This document shows positions 1 through 8,621 of a stretch of DNA of 39,796 nucleotides, piece by piece. Within the stretch, counting starts at the first letter, position 1; every line of letters begins with the position of its first letter. Position numbers and translations under genes: made by a program. The notes below the pieces were generated by a model. It had not been told where the DNA came from. It worked only from the letters and a program-made list of their open reading frames with translations, and searched no databases. Origin of the DNA: an uncultured Methylococcaceae bacterium (GTDB lineage: Bacteria; Pseudomonadota; Gammaproteobacteria; Methylococcales; Methylomonadaceae); contig CAIYOW010000104.1 in assembly GCA_903927955.1 (NCBI GenBank), positions 1 to 39,796 on the forward strand. The letters run 5' to 3'.

Positions 1-1749
1 CGCTTCTTCGATCCTGTCTGTGGTGTCAGTGCCCAGCATGGCAATTGACAGCGGCGGGATACCAGGTTCTGTGCGTAATGCGTTTAGTAATGCAGGGCCG
101 CTCATCATGGGCATATCCCAATCGATTAGGGCAATATTAAAGGGCTTGTTTTGCTGTGCGGCTTGCTTTAAATGTTGCAACGCTTGGAGGCCATTGGTGA
201 CACATAAGCAATTGATTCCCCAGTCGGCAAGTTGGTCACGCAGGCTATGGCAATGGCTGGCATTATCGTCCACCACCAATACGGCAAGCCCCCTTAAAGC
301 AGTCATATCGGCTTTAGCCATGATGACTGGGTTTACTTGTTGCATTGCCAAGCTAAAATAAAACCGTGAACCTTGTCCTGGTTGGCTATCCAAGGCCAAT
401 TCGCCGCCCATCAGTTCCACCAGTTGTTTAGCGATGGTCAGACCTAGGCCGGTGCCGCCGAACCGTCCAATGGCGGCATGGTCGCCTTGGCTAAAGCTGT
501 CAAATATCAAATGCTGTTGTGCGGTTGGAATGCCAATGCCGGAATCAATGACTTCAAAGAGCAGGGTGGTTAATGGGCTATCTTCGGGTTGCCCGAGATA
601 AGCCACTTTCAGTTGGATTTCGCCGGATTCGGTAAACTTAATGGCATTGCCCAGTAAGTTGACCAATATTTGCCGTAAGCGTTCAGCATCACCACGCACC
701 GTGCCATTCAGTGTGCTAGGCAGATTCAGGATCAGTTCCAAGCCTTTTTGGTGGGCGGGCAGGGACATCATTGTTGCGGTCTCTTCCAGCAGCTGGCGTA
801 GGTCGAATTCGTGGTTGGCTAGGTGCAGCTTGCCGACCTCTATTTTGGAGAAATCCAAAATACCGTTGATGATGCCCAGTAGTGATTCAGCTGAGCGGAA
901 CGCCGTTTGTGCCAGACGTTTTTGGTGTGGGTTAAGCTCGGTTTTTAAGAGCAATTCGGTCATGCCCAGCACGCCGCTCATAGGGGTGCGAATTTCATGG
1001 CTCATAGTGGCCAGAAATTCGCTTTTAGAGCGGTTGGCAGCATCGGCTGTTGCGGCTTGTTGGTGTGCCTGAGCGGTCTGCGCCTGTAAATTGCTCCGGC
1101 GTTCGGAAAGCAGTTTTTTGAGATGCCGTGTACTAAAACGGGCTTGCCATAAGGCGAAAAAAATGCCCAACGTGCTTGTTATAGCCACTGCCAGTAGCGA
1201 GCCAAGTATCAGTTGCTGTTGTGACTGGTGTAGCCGATCTTGGCTAAGACCCAATTGTAGGTAGCCAATCCGTTCACGCTTTGCCGATGAGTTGGCTGCA
1301 TCGGCGGTGGGTAAGCCCACATCAATGGCTTGGGTAAAATGGCTGAGCGTTTTTTGGGTTTGCGGATCAAAAATATCTTGATATATGCCGCCGTTGCCAA
1401 TGCCAATACGGACAGGAAAATTTGTTGTATCCAGTTTGGGTATGGTCTGGAGCGGCCGATAACGGCGTTGCCCTAAAATGCCGCCTGTTTTATTGAAAAT
1501 GGCGAGATAAGCTATATCGGGGCTACCTTGTAAGGCTTGCAGGGCGTGGGTAATTGCGTCAAGGTCTTGGTGTTGGACGCTGTTCTCCAGCATTTTGGAC
1601 AATAGGGCGGTGGTTTGCTGGCCTTGTTGGATAAACCGGTTGGTGGTATCAATATAATGCCGCCAGGTGAAATAGCCGCCAGCCGCTAATGCGGTTAATA
1701 TAATCAATGACGTGGCGGGTATGTTAAGGTGTCTCGCAAGTGCTTTCAT
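1..1749 (-). CDS. Hybrid sensor histidine kinase/response regulator (3' end outside window)
   Basis: The frame is open from the ATG at 1749 to base 1, giving 583 residues without a stop; the C-terminus lies beyond the window. A membrane segment near residues 8-27 and another near 178-198 flank a roughly 150-residue periplasmic sensor region. A HAMP-like linker/coiled coil follows. The H-box [12 protein letters not shown] carries the phospho-acceptor His251. The ATPase N-box ([11 protein letters not shown], about 360-370), DSGIGIP (about 403) and GGTGLGL (about 433) are all present. A receiver domain begins near residue 495 (LAVLVVDDN), with Asp543 in [11 protein letters not shown] as probable phosphorylation site. 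This is a BarA/LuxQ-like phosphorelay sensor. A second receiver or an Hpt domain could follow outside the window. Its signal is unknown. No clear ribosome-binding site precedes the ATG. Confidence 0.9.
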   Translation of the reverse strand, partial: MKALARHLNIPATSLIILTALAAGGYFTWRHYIDTTNRFIQQGQQTTALLSKMLENSVQHQDLDAITHALQALQGSPDIAYLAIFNKTGGILGQRRYRPLQTIPKLDTTNFPVRIGIGNGGIYQDIFDPQTQKTLSHFTQAIDVGLPTADAANSSAKRERIGYLQLGLSQDRLHQSQQQLILGSLLAVAITSTLGIFFALWQARFSTRHLKKLLSERRSNLQAQTAQAHQQAATADAANRSKSEFLATMSHEIRTPMSGVLGMTELLLKTELNPHQKRLAQTAFRSAESLLGIINGILDFSKIEVGKLHLANHEFDLRQLLEETATMMSLPAHQKGLELILNLPSTLNGTVRGDAERLRQILVNLLGNAIKFTESGEIQLKVAYLGQPEDSPLTTLLFEVIDSGIGIPTAQQHLIFDSFSQGDHAAIGRFGGTGLGLTIAKQLVELMGGELALDSQPGQGSRFYFSLAMQQVNPVIMAKADMTALRGLAVLVVDDNASHCHSLRDQLADWGINCLCVTNGLQALQHLKQAAQQNKPFNIALIDWDMPMMSGPALLNALRTEPGIPPLSIAMLGTDTTDRIEEA

Positions 1750-2093
1750 GATAAGGATAGGGCAGAGTCCATTAGGCCGGATAAGTGAGGCAACCAAGCT
1801 TGGCAGGTGTTTATACCAGAGCGCGATGTGGCTGGATTATTGTGCGGGGTTTAGCCGCCCGTGTCATATCTTGCGCGGTATGACAGGTTTCATGATAGAT
1901 GTTGAAAAATATCCATTTTTTGTTGTTAAGCCAGTGCCGCTGTTAGGTGCAATAATACGCGGCATGGATTGGCTGGTGTTGTGGTTTGGTTTATGGCTAT
2001 CAGCAATTGTAAACCCAATGCTTGGAGCGGAATCAAGTTTTTTATGGCAACGCACTTTTATGCGGCAAAAGCCAGCAGAAAACTTCCTCGTAT
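1750..2093. other. Intergenic region with a 7-bp inverted repeat
   Basis: The sensor kinase and the transglycosylase lie head to tail on the minus strand, so this 344-bp gap should hold the kinase promoter. TGTCATA (1862-1868) and TATGACA (1879-1885) form a perfect inverted repeat around a 10-nt spacer, which is operator-like. A 77-codon minus frame starts at a GTG overlapping the transglycosylase stop (2094-2097) and ends at 1864. It lacks a ribosome-binding site and any recognisable domain, so I do not call it a gene. Confidence 0.4.
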
Positions 2094-3266
2094 TCACAAG
2101 CCGGGAATGCCCATGCGCTGTATTTTTAAGGCATTTTTGCCCTCTTCATAAGCCAGCAGCCGCCCCTCTTGCTGCCATAGACGGAAAGCCAGCGCGTAAG
2201 TCAGCACCCGTATTGGGTAATCTCTTGGCAATTGTTGAAGATACGGTTGGATGGTGACAAAATCGGTCACGCCATATTGCTGCATAACAAAGCGCAGGCC
2301 ACCATTTGCAGGGCCAATGTTATACGCCAGCAAACCTAAAAACGGGTCATTGTCCATTTGCGCCAAATAATATTTTAATGTTGCTGCAGCAACAAAAGCA
2401 TTGTGGCGATGGTTGTCCAGCACCACTTTATCCACCGCCAGCAGACGGGCTGCATCCGCCAGCACCGGCTTGGGCACCAAGGTGATCTGGAACAGCCCAC
2501 GTCCCCCGTCTTGGCTGGTGCGCGGCAAAAATGACGACTCAGTGGCGGCAATGCCTTGCAGCAGCTGGCTGTCCACCTTAAATGCCCGGGCCGCTTCGTC
2601 GATTAACGTGCTATAAGGTTCTGCTCTGACCATCATTGTTTGCAGGTTGCCTTGGTTTTGCCGGCGGTAGGCGGCAAACACCTGATGCGTCAAAGTGACC
2701 CGCTCAGCTTCGTGTTGCCCGCCCACCAAGGTTTTAAACTGACCAAAGGCAAAAGTGAAGCGTTCATGCAAGGTCAGCCAGCCCACCGCAAATGCCAGGC
2801 ATAAGGGTAATATCGGCATAAGCAAATTAGAATACGAATGTAGCCAGCGCCGCAGTTTCCACCAAGCAATTAAAGCCGATGCCCCTGACAGTATCAATGC
2901 CAAAATGCCTAAGGCGAAGGGTAATAGGTTGTCGGCCCAGTTAGTGCCAGAAAATCGGTTTGCCGCATATCCGAGCAAAACTATAACCGCCACCACCCCA
3001 GAAAATATCAGGCTTAACGCTTCTAAGCCGACCAGCAATACTGTTTTTCTCAGTTTGCCTTTAACAGGTTGGGCAGACACTGCTGACTTAGCCGATGCTT
3101 TGCGTGGTTTGCGGGGTTTCTTTGGGGCGGGTGTGGCATCAGTGGTTTGCTTTGCCGAGGGCAAGCGGCGGGGGCGTGTTTTGGCCGCGTTGGCTAACGG
3201 CGGCTCAGGCGCGTCGGGTGGTTTTTTAGGGCTGGGGCGTTTGCGTGGCGTGCTGGGAGTCGTCAT
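2094..3266 (-). CDS. Membrane-anchored lytic transglycosylase (SLT domain)
   Basis: This 390-residue protein should cleave the peptidoglycan glycan strand to 1,6-anhydromuropeptides. Residues 1-72 are Pro/Lys/Arg/Ala-rich and low complexity. Three hydrophobic segments follow (about 75-100, 113-136, 148-167). The C-terminal SLT domain (about 218-370) has the catalytic-type Glu243 in ATESSF, GLFQI at 257-261 and AYNIGP at 314-319, matching family-1 soluble lytic transglycosylases. An odd number of membrane spans after a basic cytoplasmic tail would put the SLT domain in the periplasm. The multi-span anchor is unusual, because most relatives are soluble or lipoproteins. The ATG at 3266 is the natural start. 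Enzyme class is secure; physiological role is not known. Confidence 0.85.
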   Translation of the reverse strand: MTTPSTPRKRPSPKKPPDAPEPPLANAAKTRPRRLPSAKQTTDATPAPKKPRKPRKASAKSAVSAQPVKGKLRKTVLLVGLEALSLIFSGVVAVIVLLGYAANRFSGTNWADNLLPFALGILALILSGASALIAWWKLRRWLHSYSNLLMPILPLCLAFAVGWLTLHERFTFAFGQFKTLVGGQHEAERVTLTHQVFAAYRRQNQGNLQTMMVRAEPYSTLIDEAARAFKVDSQLLQGIAATESSFLPRTSQDGGRGLFQITLVPKPVLADAARLLAVDKVVLDNHRHNAFVAAATLKYYLAQMDNDPFLGLLAYNIGPANGGLRFVMQQYGVTDFVTIQPYLQQLPRDYPIRVLTYALAFRLWQQEGRLLAYEEGKNALKIQRMGIPGL

Positions 3267-3302
3267 GGGTAACAGCCGTTAAACCAATGAGTTGAGGTAA
3301 CA

Positions 3303-3431
3303 TCATGGCCTGACCAATGGGTTGTCTGCATGGGTGCAATAAGCACTAAAGGTAGTGGCAAGATATTGGATGTATTTTTCACGGGGCAGCTCGACGTATA
3401 CATTGGCGTTAAAGTATAACGATTGCTTCAT
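3303..3431 (-). CDS. Possible 42-residue small protein, unrecognised
   Basis: A short frame runs from the ATG at 3431 to a TGA at 3303-3305, between the divergent transglycosylase and rmuC genes. The product begins MKQSLYFNANVYVELP and continues with a Tyr-rich, mildly acidic sequence, one Cys and no membrane segment. It looks protein-like in composition but has no strong ribosome-binding site and no family I recognise. It could equally be a chance frame. Confidence 0.25.
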   Translation of the reverse strand: MKQSLYFNANVYVELPREKYIQYLATTFSAYCTHADNPLVRP

Positions 3432-3475
3432 AATAGCTATTCTAACAATAAAAAACCCGCCCCTAAGGACAATAA

Positions 3476-5086
3476 ATGAGTGATCCCCTGTTGATAGCTG
3501 TTATTTTTGCCAGTGTATTGCTGCTGGCGATACTGATATTGCTGGTTTTCCTGCTAAAACGGATTAATCTGTTGGCGGGCAACAATCCGGCGGTTATGCA
3601 TAACGAACTGCTTTTTTGGCTAAAACAAAGTGAAGAAAATTTAAAACAAGGCTTTGCCGACTCCCGCAAAGAATGGCGCGATATAGGCAGCGACAATAGA
3701 CGGGAAAATCTTGATGCGTCCAAAAACTTACAGGATACTTTGCTGAATCGGATTGCCGAAAATAACCAGTTGCAAAACCAGCAATTGGACTTGTTCAAAG
3801 CGGCCTTTAGCGAGTTGTCAGAAAAACTGATTAACAACGCCAATGATTTTAAGCTGTCGGTCAGTCAATCTTTTCAGCAGTCCAGCGAAGCCCTAAACAG
3901 CAAGCAAGATGAGTTTAGGGACAAAACTCTAGCCCGCTTGGATGGTTTTGCCGAAAGCATCCAAAAAGATGCCAAGGACAACCGTAACGAATTAAATGAC
4001 GGGCTTAAGTCATTTGAAAGCCAGTTTGCCAATAATATTAAAGTGTTTGGTGAACAACTGGGTCAAAAATTTGCCGATTTGCAGAAACAGCAAACCGAGG
4101 CCAATGCCCTTGCCAAAACCAGCATCGTCGAAATTCGTGACACCATCGACAAGCAACTTTGCGCCATTCGGGAAGACAATACCCGGCAACTCAATGAAAT
4201 GCGCCAAACAGTCGATGAAAAACTGCAAAGTACACTGGAAAAGCGCTTGGGTGAATCATTTAAGCAAGTCAGTGACCGGCTGGAACAGGTGCATAAAGGC
4301 TTGGGCGAAATGCAAACCTTGGCGATTGGTGTCGGCGATTTGAAAAAAGTGCTGTCCAATGTCAAAACGCGCGGCATTTTGGGCGAATACCAATTGGGTA
4401 ACATCCTCGAACAAGTTCTTTCCCCTGAACAGTACGCCACTAACGTTGCCACTAAACAGGGCAGCCAAGCCAATGTTGAATTTGCCGTGAAACTGCCCGG
4501 CAAAGATGATGAAAAAACCGTGTGGCTGCCAATGGACTCCAAATTTCCGCTGGAAAGCTACCAACTGCTGTTACAAGCCTATGAAGAGGGTGATCTGCTT
4601 AAGATTGACCAAACCCAAAAAGTGTTGCTCAAAGCCGTGGAAAGCTTTGCCAAGGACATCAGCGGCAAATACATAGACCCGCCGCACACCACTGATTTTG
4701 CCATTATGTTCTTGCCCATTGAAAGCCTGTTTGCCGAGGTGTTGCGGCATCCGCACATGTTTGAACTGCTACAGCGCAAATACCGTATCACTATCACCGG
4801 CCCAACCACCTTGTCGGCGTTGTTGAACAGCCTGCACATGGGATTCAGAACGTTGGCAGTACAAAAACGCAGCAGCGAAGTTTGGAAGGTGTTGGCGGAA
4901 GTCAAAACCGAATTTGCCACCTATTCTGAGCAATTGGCGTTAGTGCATAAACAGCTCACCACGGCCTCCGGTTCGTTGGAAAAATTAAAAGACACACGCA
5001 CCAAGGCGATGGAGCGTAAATTGCGCGACGTTGGCGTACTGGAGCTGCATAACGACAAAATTGACCTGCCCTTGCTGGATGAGTAG
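3476..5086 (+). CDS. rmuC: DNA recombination protein RmuC
   Basis: This 536-residue RmuC-family protein is linked in E. coli to limiting inversions at short inverted repeats. One N-terminal membrane segment (about residues 3-24) is followed by a long Gln/Glu/Lys-rich coiled coil (about 40-285). The conserved RmuC domain (about 290-490) shows GVGDLKKVLSNVKTRG, LGNILEQVLSPEQY and the VWLPMDSKFPLESY stretch typical of the family, which resembles PD-(D/E)xK nucleases. AAGGA sits 7 bases before the ATG, supporting the start. It is monocistronic, with divergent and convergent neighbours; the next gene, metA, ends only 16 bp away. Confidence 0.95.
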   Translation: MSDPLLIAVIFASVLLLAILILLVFLLKRINLLAGNNPAVMHNELLFWLKQSEENLKQGFADSRKEWRDIGSDNRRENLDASKNLQDTLLNRIAENNQLQNQQLDLFKAAFSELSEKLINNANDFKLSVSQSFQQSSEALNSKQDEFRDKTLARLDGFAESIQKDAKDNRNELNDGLKSFESQFANNIKVFGEQLGQKFADLQKQQTEANALAKTSIVEIRDTIDKQLCAIREDNTRQLNEMRQTVDEKLQSTLEKRLGESFKQVSDRLEQVHKGLGEMQTLAIGVGDLKKVLSNVKTRGILGEYQLGNILEQVLSPEQYATNVATKQGSQANVEFAVKLPGKDDEKTVWLPMDSKFPLESYQLLLQAYEEGDLLKIDQTQKVLLKAVESFAKDISGKYIDPPHTTDFAIMFLPIESLFAEVLRHPHMFELLQRKYRITITGPTTLSALLNSLHMGFRTLAVQKRSSEVWKVLAEVKTEFATYSEQLALVHKQLTTASGSLEKLKDTRTKAMERKLRDVGVLELHNDKIDLPLLDE

Positions 5087-5102
5087 AGGCTCTCAGCCAA
5101 GC

Positions 5103-6167
5103 TCACAACCCCAACGGGTTGTCCGGGTCAATGCCGTCCATAAACGGAATGCGGCGGTCTTGGTGGGTCAGTTGGTAGATTTTGCCTAGCCAGTTGTTGA
5201 ACACGGCTTTTGCTGTGTCGCTCCAGGTGTTGTCGAGATGGTGCAGAATGAGGTTTTCGGGAAATTCGCCCAATTCTGCGCCGGTCAATTTGGCTTCCCT
5301 GACGGTTAATGCGTAATCGGACAGGATGCCCTGAACTTCGGCATTAAAGTAGTTTTCAGGGAATGGCGGGTAATCAGGGCGGCTATCTTTATAAAAGCTA
5401 TTGACTTCACGCTTATATTCTTTCAGCAGGCTGATGTCGTCATATTCGGGGTGGCCTTGGAAAAATACCATGCGGAAGCCATCGGGGCTGACCGCCAAAT
5501 GCACCCCTGATTCTTGGCTAGCCGCTAGTACCTTAAGCCCTTGGCGTTCCATATCACTTTGGTATATCTCATTAAACCGTGAATGTGGCACATCAAAGCG
5601 GGTGTTGATTTCAGCCACTAAGGGGTGGTGCTTATGGGTCAGGCGGTGTGAAAACACCCCCCAGCGCTTGGCGGGCAAGCGGGTGCGCTCTATGCCATAG
5701 CAATGTTGGATGACCGCGTGGGTGGCCAAGCATGAGCAAAGCACTGAGGTTACGCTTTCTTTTGCCCAAGACACCACTTCCATCAAGGGTAGCCAAAAAT
5801 CTTCATCAGGCAAATGGGGATGGGATACGTTGGCTCCGCTGATGATCAGCGCGTCCAGCCCTTGTTCTTTAATGCGCGAAAAAGGCTGGTAATATTGGTC
5901 AATATGCGCCTGTGTTTTTTCGCTTCTGGGCAAACCCTCAATGGTGAAGGGGTGTACATGAAATTGCACAATTTGATTGCAGGCACCAACCAAGCGGAAA
6001 AATTGCCGTTCCGTGGCTTCCAGTGCCGGGTCTGGCATCATGTTCAGCAAGCCGATGTGCAATTCCCTAATATCCTGATGTTTGGCGCGGTCAAGTTCTA
6101 CAATTTCTTCGCCCTCTTCTCGCAAACGCTGGAATGTTGGCAGGTCAATATGGGCAACTAAAGGCAT
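5103..6167 (-). CDS. metA: Homoserine O-acyltransferase (MetA family)
   Basis: This enzyme acylates L-homoserine with succinyl-CoA or acetyl-CoA, the first committed step of methionine synthesis. The 354-residue sequence keeps the MetA catalytic set: Cys146 in SCLATHA as nucleophile, and His239 and Glu241 in QGHPEYD. The LNMMPDPALEATERQF stretch near residues 41-56 is also a family hallmark. The segment that separates succinyl from acetyl users in better-known relatives (TGAPLG in E. coli) reads SGANVS here, with Ser115 in place of the diagnostic Gly or Glu, so acyl donor is unclear. It is the last gene of an operon with the P-loop ATPase, 19 bp downstream. No methionine-responsive leader is visible before it. 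Confidence 0.92.
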   Translation of the reverse strand: MPLVAHIDLPTFQRLREEGEEIVELDRAKHQDIRELHIGLLNMMPDPALEATERQFFRLVGACNQIVQFHVHPFTIEGLPRSEKTQAHIDQYYQPFSRIKEQGLDALIISGANVSHPHLPDEDFWLPLMEVVSWAKESVTSVLCSCLATHAVIQHCYGIERTRLPAKRWGVFSHRLTHKHHPLVAEINTRFDVPHSRFNEIYQSDMERQGLKVLAASQESGVHLAVSPDGFRMVFFQGHPEYDDISLLKEYKREVNSFYKDSRPDYPPFPENYFNAEVQGILSDYALTVREAKLTGAELGEFPENLILHHLDNTWSDTAKAVFNNWLGKIYQLTHQDRRIPFMDGIDPDNPLGL

Positions 6168-6186
6168 AAGCGATCCTCGCTAGTTA

Positions 6187-7032
6187 TCATTGCTGTTCGG
6201 CAATGGCATCGGCTATAAGCCTGATAAAATCTTCTTCATTGGTGACGGCAGAGGCCTTGGTGGCATCAACGGTGTAGCCGTATTGTTGGGCAATGGCTTC
6301 GTAACGGGGTACACGGGAGCGGAACAGTTCAGGAAACACCCAGCTGACAAACTCATCAGGCGGCATCACATCAGTGGATGCATATTGCCGAAGTGTCAAA
6401 AATTCGGCGATTTTTTCATCAAGAAAGGCTTCCCGGTAATACAAAGGCTTGGGGTCGCTTTTGGCGCGGGCGATAATGGTCTGTTCCAAACTTTGCGGAA
6501 TTTTCAGGTAAATGATCAAAGTATGTTTGGCCAGTGTTTCCAGCACTTCCGGACAGTCCAATTCGCAGACGCTGCCACCGGCATCATTGATGAAGTGTTT
6601 GTAGCCGTATATGTCTTCGGCCTTGTGGATAAATTCTGGCACATCATTCATGGCTGCCACTTCGGCAAGGTGGTGCAGCTTTTGGCGGCGTTTAAATTCC
6701 GCCAAGGACAGTCCGCCTAAGGCAGGGTCGCCAAGTTTGCCTAAAAAGCTGGATACCGCAGACAAGTTATCAACGGTTATTTTGTCGCAGATGTAAATGG
6801 AATCCGAGCGCAGCAACTCACGCAGCAAGGGCACGCTCATGGCATGACGCTTGATGTTGTCGAGTATGGGCTCTTGCAGGTATTTGGTGCCGATACGGTA
6901 ATCGCCGGAATAATGGAACCAGTTGGCTTTCGGCAATTTGTTGGCTAGCGTTGTTTTGCCTGCACCGGACATCGCCAGTAAGGTGATGCATTTTGATTGC
7001 CAGTCCAGAAATGCCTGGGAACTCATTTTCAT
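6187..7032 (-). CDS. P-loop ATPase/kinase-like protein of unknown function
   Basis: A 281-residue protein with a phosphate-binding loop at residues 23-28 (GAGKTT), a slightly non-canonical Walker A because the usual first Gly is Ala20. YICDKITVD near residue 80 could hold a Walker B-like Asp. There is no transporter signature, no membrane segment and no signal peptide. The size and fold resemble nucleoside or sugar kinases, but I cannot assign a substrate. It lies between the DUF6763 gene (9 bp upstream) and metA (19 bp downstream), so co-transcription with methionine synthesis is likely. AGGA precedes the start. I recall similar ATPases beside metA in other gammaproteobacteria, but have not checked this. 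Confidence 0.75.
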   Translation of the reverse strand: MKMSSQAFLDWQSKCITLLAMSGAGKTTLANKLPKANWFHYSGDYRIGTKYLQEPILDNIKRHAMSVPLLRELLRSDSIYICDKITVDNLSAVSSFLGKLGDPALGGLSLAEFKRRQKLHHLAEVAAMNDVPEFIHKAEDIYGYKHFINDAGGSVCELDCPEVLETLAKHTLIIYLKIPQSLEQTIIARAKSDPKPLYYREAFLDEKIAEFLTLRQYASTDVMPPDEFVSWVFPELFRSRVPRYEAIAQQYGYTVDATKASAVTNEEDFIRLIADAIAEQQ

Positions 7033-7041
7033 GGGGTAGTC

Positions 7042-7344
7042 CTAATTATCCAGATAATCGTCAATCGCTAAATTTTCAAATTTGGGGTTGTGTTGATCCG
7101 TGTCAGTGTACCCTAGGTCATCGGTTGCCACCTTATCAAAAGGGGCAGTCCAGTCTTCAGGCTCTTCTATCGTATCAAAGGTAGAGTTGTACCAGCTGTC
7201 ATAATCATATTCGCCAATATCGCCATCGAGATATTGCACTTCAATCGAATCGGCGTTTTCCTCAATATCGATGATTTTAAAAGTGAGCTTATTTTCGACA
7301 TCTTTATACCAATTGCCGACAATGGGGTCTACTACGGTTGTCAT
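7042..7344 (-). CDS. Small acidic protein, DUF6763-like
   Basis: A 100-residue, strongly acidic soluble protein. The N-terminal half carries an NWY...V.....F.I..I pattern followed by QYLDGDIGEYD and a conserved-looking SWY, resembling the DUF6763 family of gammaproteobacteria. The fold looks like a small beta-rich domain; the C-terminal third is Asp/Glu/Asn-rich and probably disordered. The start is supported by TAGGAG about 8 bases upstream. It is the first gene of the operon with the P-loop ATPase and metA. Function is unknown, and the family assignment rests on pattern memory. Confidence 0.7.
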   Translation of the reverse strand: MTTVVDPIVGNWYKDVENKLTFKIIDIEENADSIEVQYLDGDIGEYDYDSWYNSTFDTIEEPEDWTAPFDKVATDDLGYTDTDQHNPKFENLAIDDYLDN

Positions 7345-7649
7345 GAGATGAACTCCTAGGTTTTGCCTATCTGTTGCAGGTTATTATGGCGGTGGTAATA
7401 GAAAACACCAAATAGTTGTCTGGTCGGCCGGTAATGATTGCCCATATACAGTGGCAATTTCCGCCGATGGGGGCGGGTTTATGGAAGTTAATGAAGCACG
7501 GCCTTATTGTCAATAGCTCTCTGTTACTTTCGGCTATTAGCCTATAGAATAGGCTGGGCAAAGTAAAAACGGATGCTTCACAGGGGCTGATCGACAAATA
7601 AAAGCGGCTGTGCAGCTCACTCACTGACTTAAAAACAGAGCAAACTTCT
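7345..7649. other. Intergenic region between divergent genes
   Basis: This 305-bp gap separates the divergent DUF6763-metA operon and the small Cys protein at 7650, so it should carry both promoters. I see no strong hexamer pair, palindrome or RNA gene. An 85-codon minus frame inside it shows no coding signature. Confidence 0.4.
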
Positions 7650-8012
7650 ATGATAAAAATCTTGGTTTTTGTTGCCGTAGTATGTGTTATAGCTTATTTC
7701 ACTTTGCCAAAATCCGACCCAGTGGAAAATAATCAGGCTGCAGGCATTCAGCTGGACGAAGCTGTCAGTGATACGGTGTTGCAAGCTTCCGGACTGGATG
7801 TCAGCGCGCTTACCGCCATTACAGATAAATTGGAGCAATCTTGTGACAAGAACAAGTATGAACTCACTAAAGACGAATGTCTGCAAGAAATTACAGAACG
7901 AAAGGCCGTGTGCATCAGGCTGACTTCTCAACGCTTCCCCGAGCAATTGACCAACACCGAACAGATGAAGTGGTTGGTTGCACATTATGAAAACTGTATT
8001 TTTCAGCAATAA
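7650..8012 (+). CDS. Small membrane-anchored or periplasmic protein with four cysteines
   Basis: A 120-residue protein I do not recognise. Residues 2-18 form a hydrophobic N-terminal segment (IKILVFVAVVCVIAYF), either an uncleaved anchor or a signal peptide. The remainder is polar and predicted helical, with four Cys in SCDK, DECL, AVCI and ENCI. These could form two disulfides in the periplasm. It lies 75 bp upstream of the gamma-carbonic anhydrase gene in the same direction, without a visible terminator between, so co-transcription is possible. No enzyme motif is visible. Confidence 0.65.
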   Translation: MIKILVFVAVVCVIAYFTLPKSDPVENNQAAGIQLDEAVSDTVLQASGLDVSALTAITDKLEQSCDKNKYELTKDECLQEITERKAVCIRLTSQRFPEQLTNTEQMKWLVAHYENCIFQQ

Positions 8013-8087
8013 TTTTCTGATCGGCTGAGCGTAGTCGAAGCCTGCACACCAGTCCCTTTTTTGTACATTTAAAGCCCAGGAATTTCC

Positions 8088-8621
8088 GTGACTATTCGAA
8101 CCTTTAATAATCAATCCCCTAAAATAGGTGAAGCTGTTTTTATCGATGATAGTGCCGTGGTCATTGGTGATGTCACGCTGGCTGATGATGTGTCGGTCTG
8201 GCCGACTGCCGTGCTGCGCGGTGATGTTGCAAGTATCCATATCGGCGCAGCCACTAATGTACAGGATGGGTCGGTATTGCATGTTTCCCATGCGGGCAAA
8301 TTTTCACCACAAAGCCACCCGCTGCTGATCGGCAAGGGCGTAACCATTGGTCACAGGGCTGTTGTTCATGGCTGTACGATTGGCGACTATTGCCTGGTGG
8401 GTATCGGTGCCATTGTGATGGATGGCGCTGTATTGGAAGATTATGTGATGCTTGGGGCGGGGGCTTTGGTGTCGCCCGGCAAACGGCTAGATAGCGGTTT
8501 TTTGTACGTCGGGGCGCCCGCTAAGGCGGCGCGCCCTTTGCAAGATTCCGAAAAGGCGTTTTTGGAATATTCAGCGGAACATTATGTGTTGCTGAAAAAC
8601 CGCTATTTGTCACAAAAATAA
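8088..8621 (+). CDS. Gamma-carbonic anhydrase family protein (YrdA-like)
   Basis: A 177-residue left-handed beta-helix protein built from hexapeptide repeats across most of its length (ADDVSVWPTAVLRGDVASIHIG and onward). Candidate zinc ligands are the His in HVSHAG and the two in IGHRAVVHGC, spaced as in the Cam/YrdA/CaiE family. Such proteins are trimeric and bind zinc or iron; some hydrate CO2, others have no shown activity. The start is GTG at 8088, with AGGA 8 bases upstream. The family is clear; carbonic anhydrase activity is inferred from family only. Confidence 0.9.
   Translation: MTIRTFNNQSPKIGEAVFIDDSAVVIGDVTLADDVSVWPTAVLRGDVASIHIGAATNVQDGSVLHVSHAGKFSPQSHPLLIGKGVTIGHRAVVHGCTIGDYCLVGIGAIVMDGAVLEDYVMLGAGALVSPGKRLDSGFLYVGAPAKAARPLQDSEKAFLEYSAEHYVLLKNRYLSQK

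Noticed and set aside
1879-1886. Pho-box-like CTGTCATA on the minus strand
   Set aside because: The second half-site is inverted, not a direct repeat at 11-bp spacing as PhoB needs.
1712-2257. 181-codon plus-strand frame across the kinase/transglycosylase gap
   Set aside because: It overlaps real genes on the other strand at both ends, has no ribosome-binding site, and its Cys/Trp-rich composition is unlike a real protein.
7629-8291. 220-codon minus-strand frame opposite the small Cys protein and carbonic anhydrase
   Set aside because: It is a shadow frame: it lies opposite two better-supported genes and has no recognisable domain.
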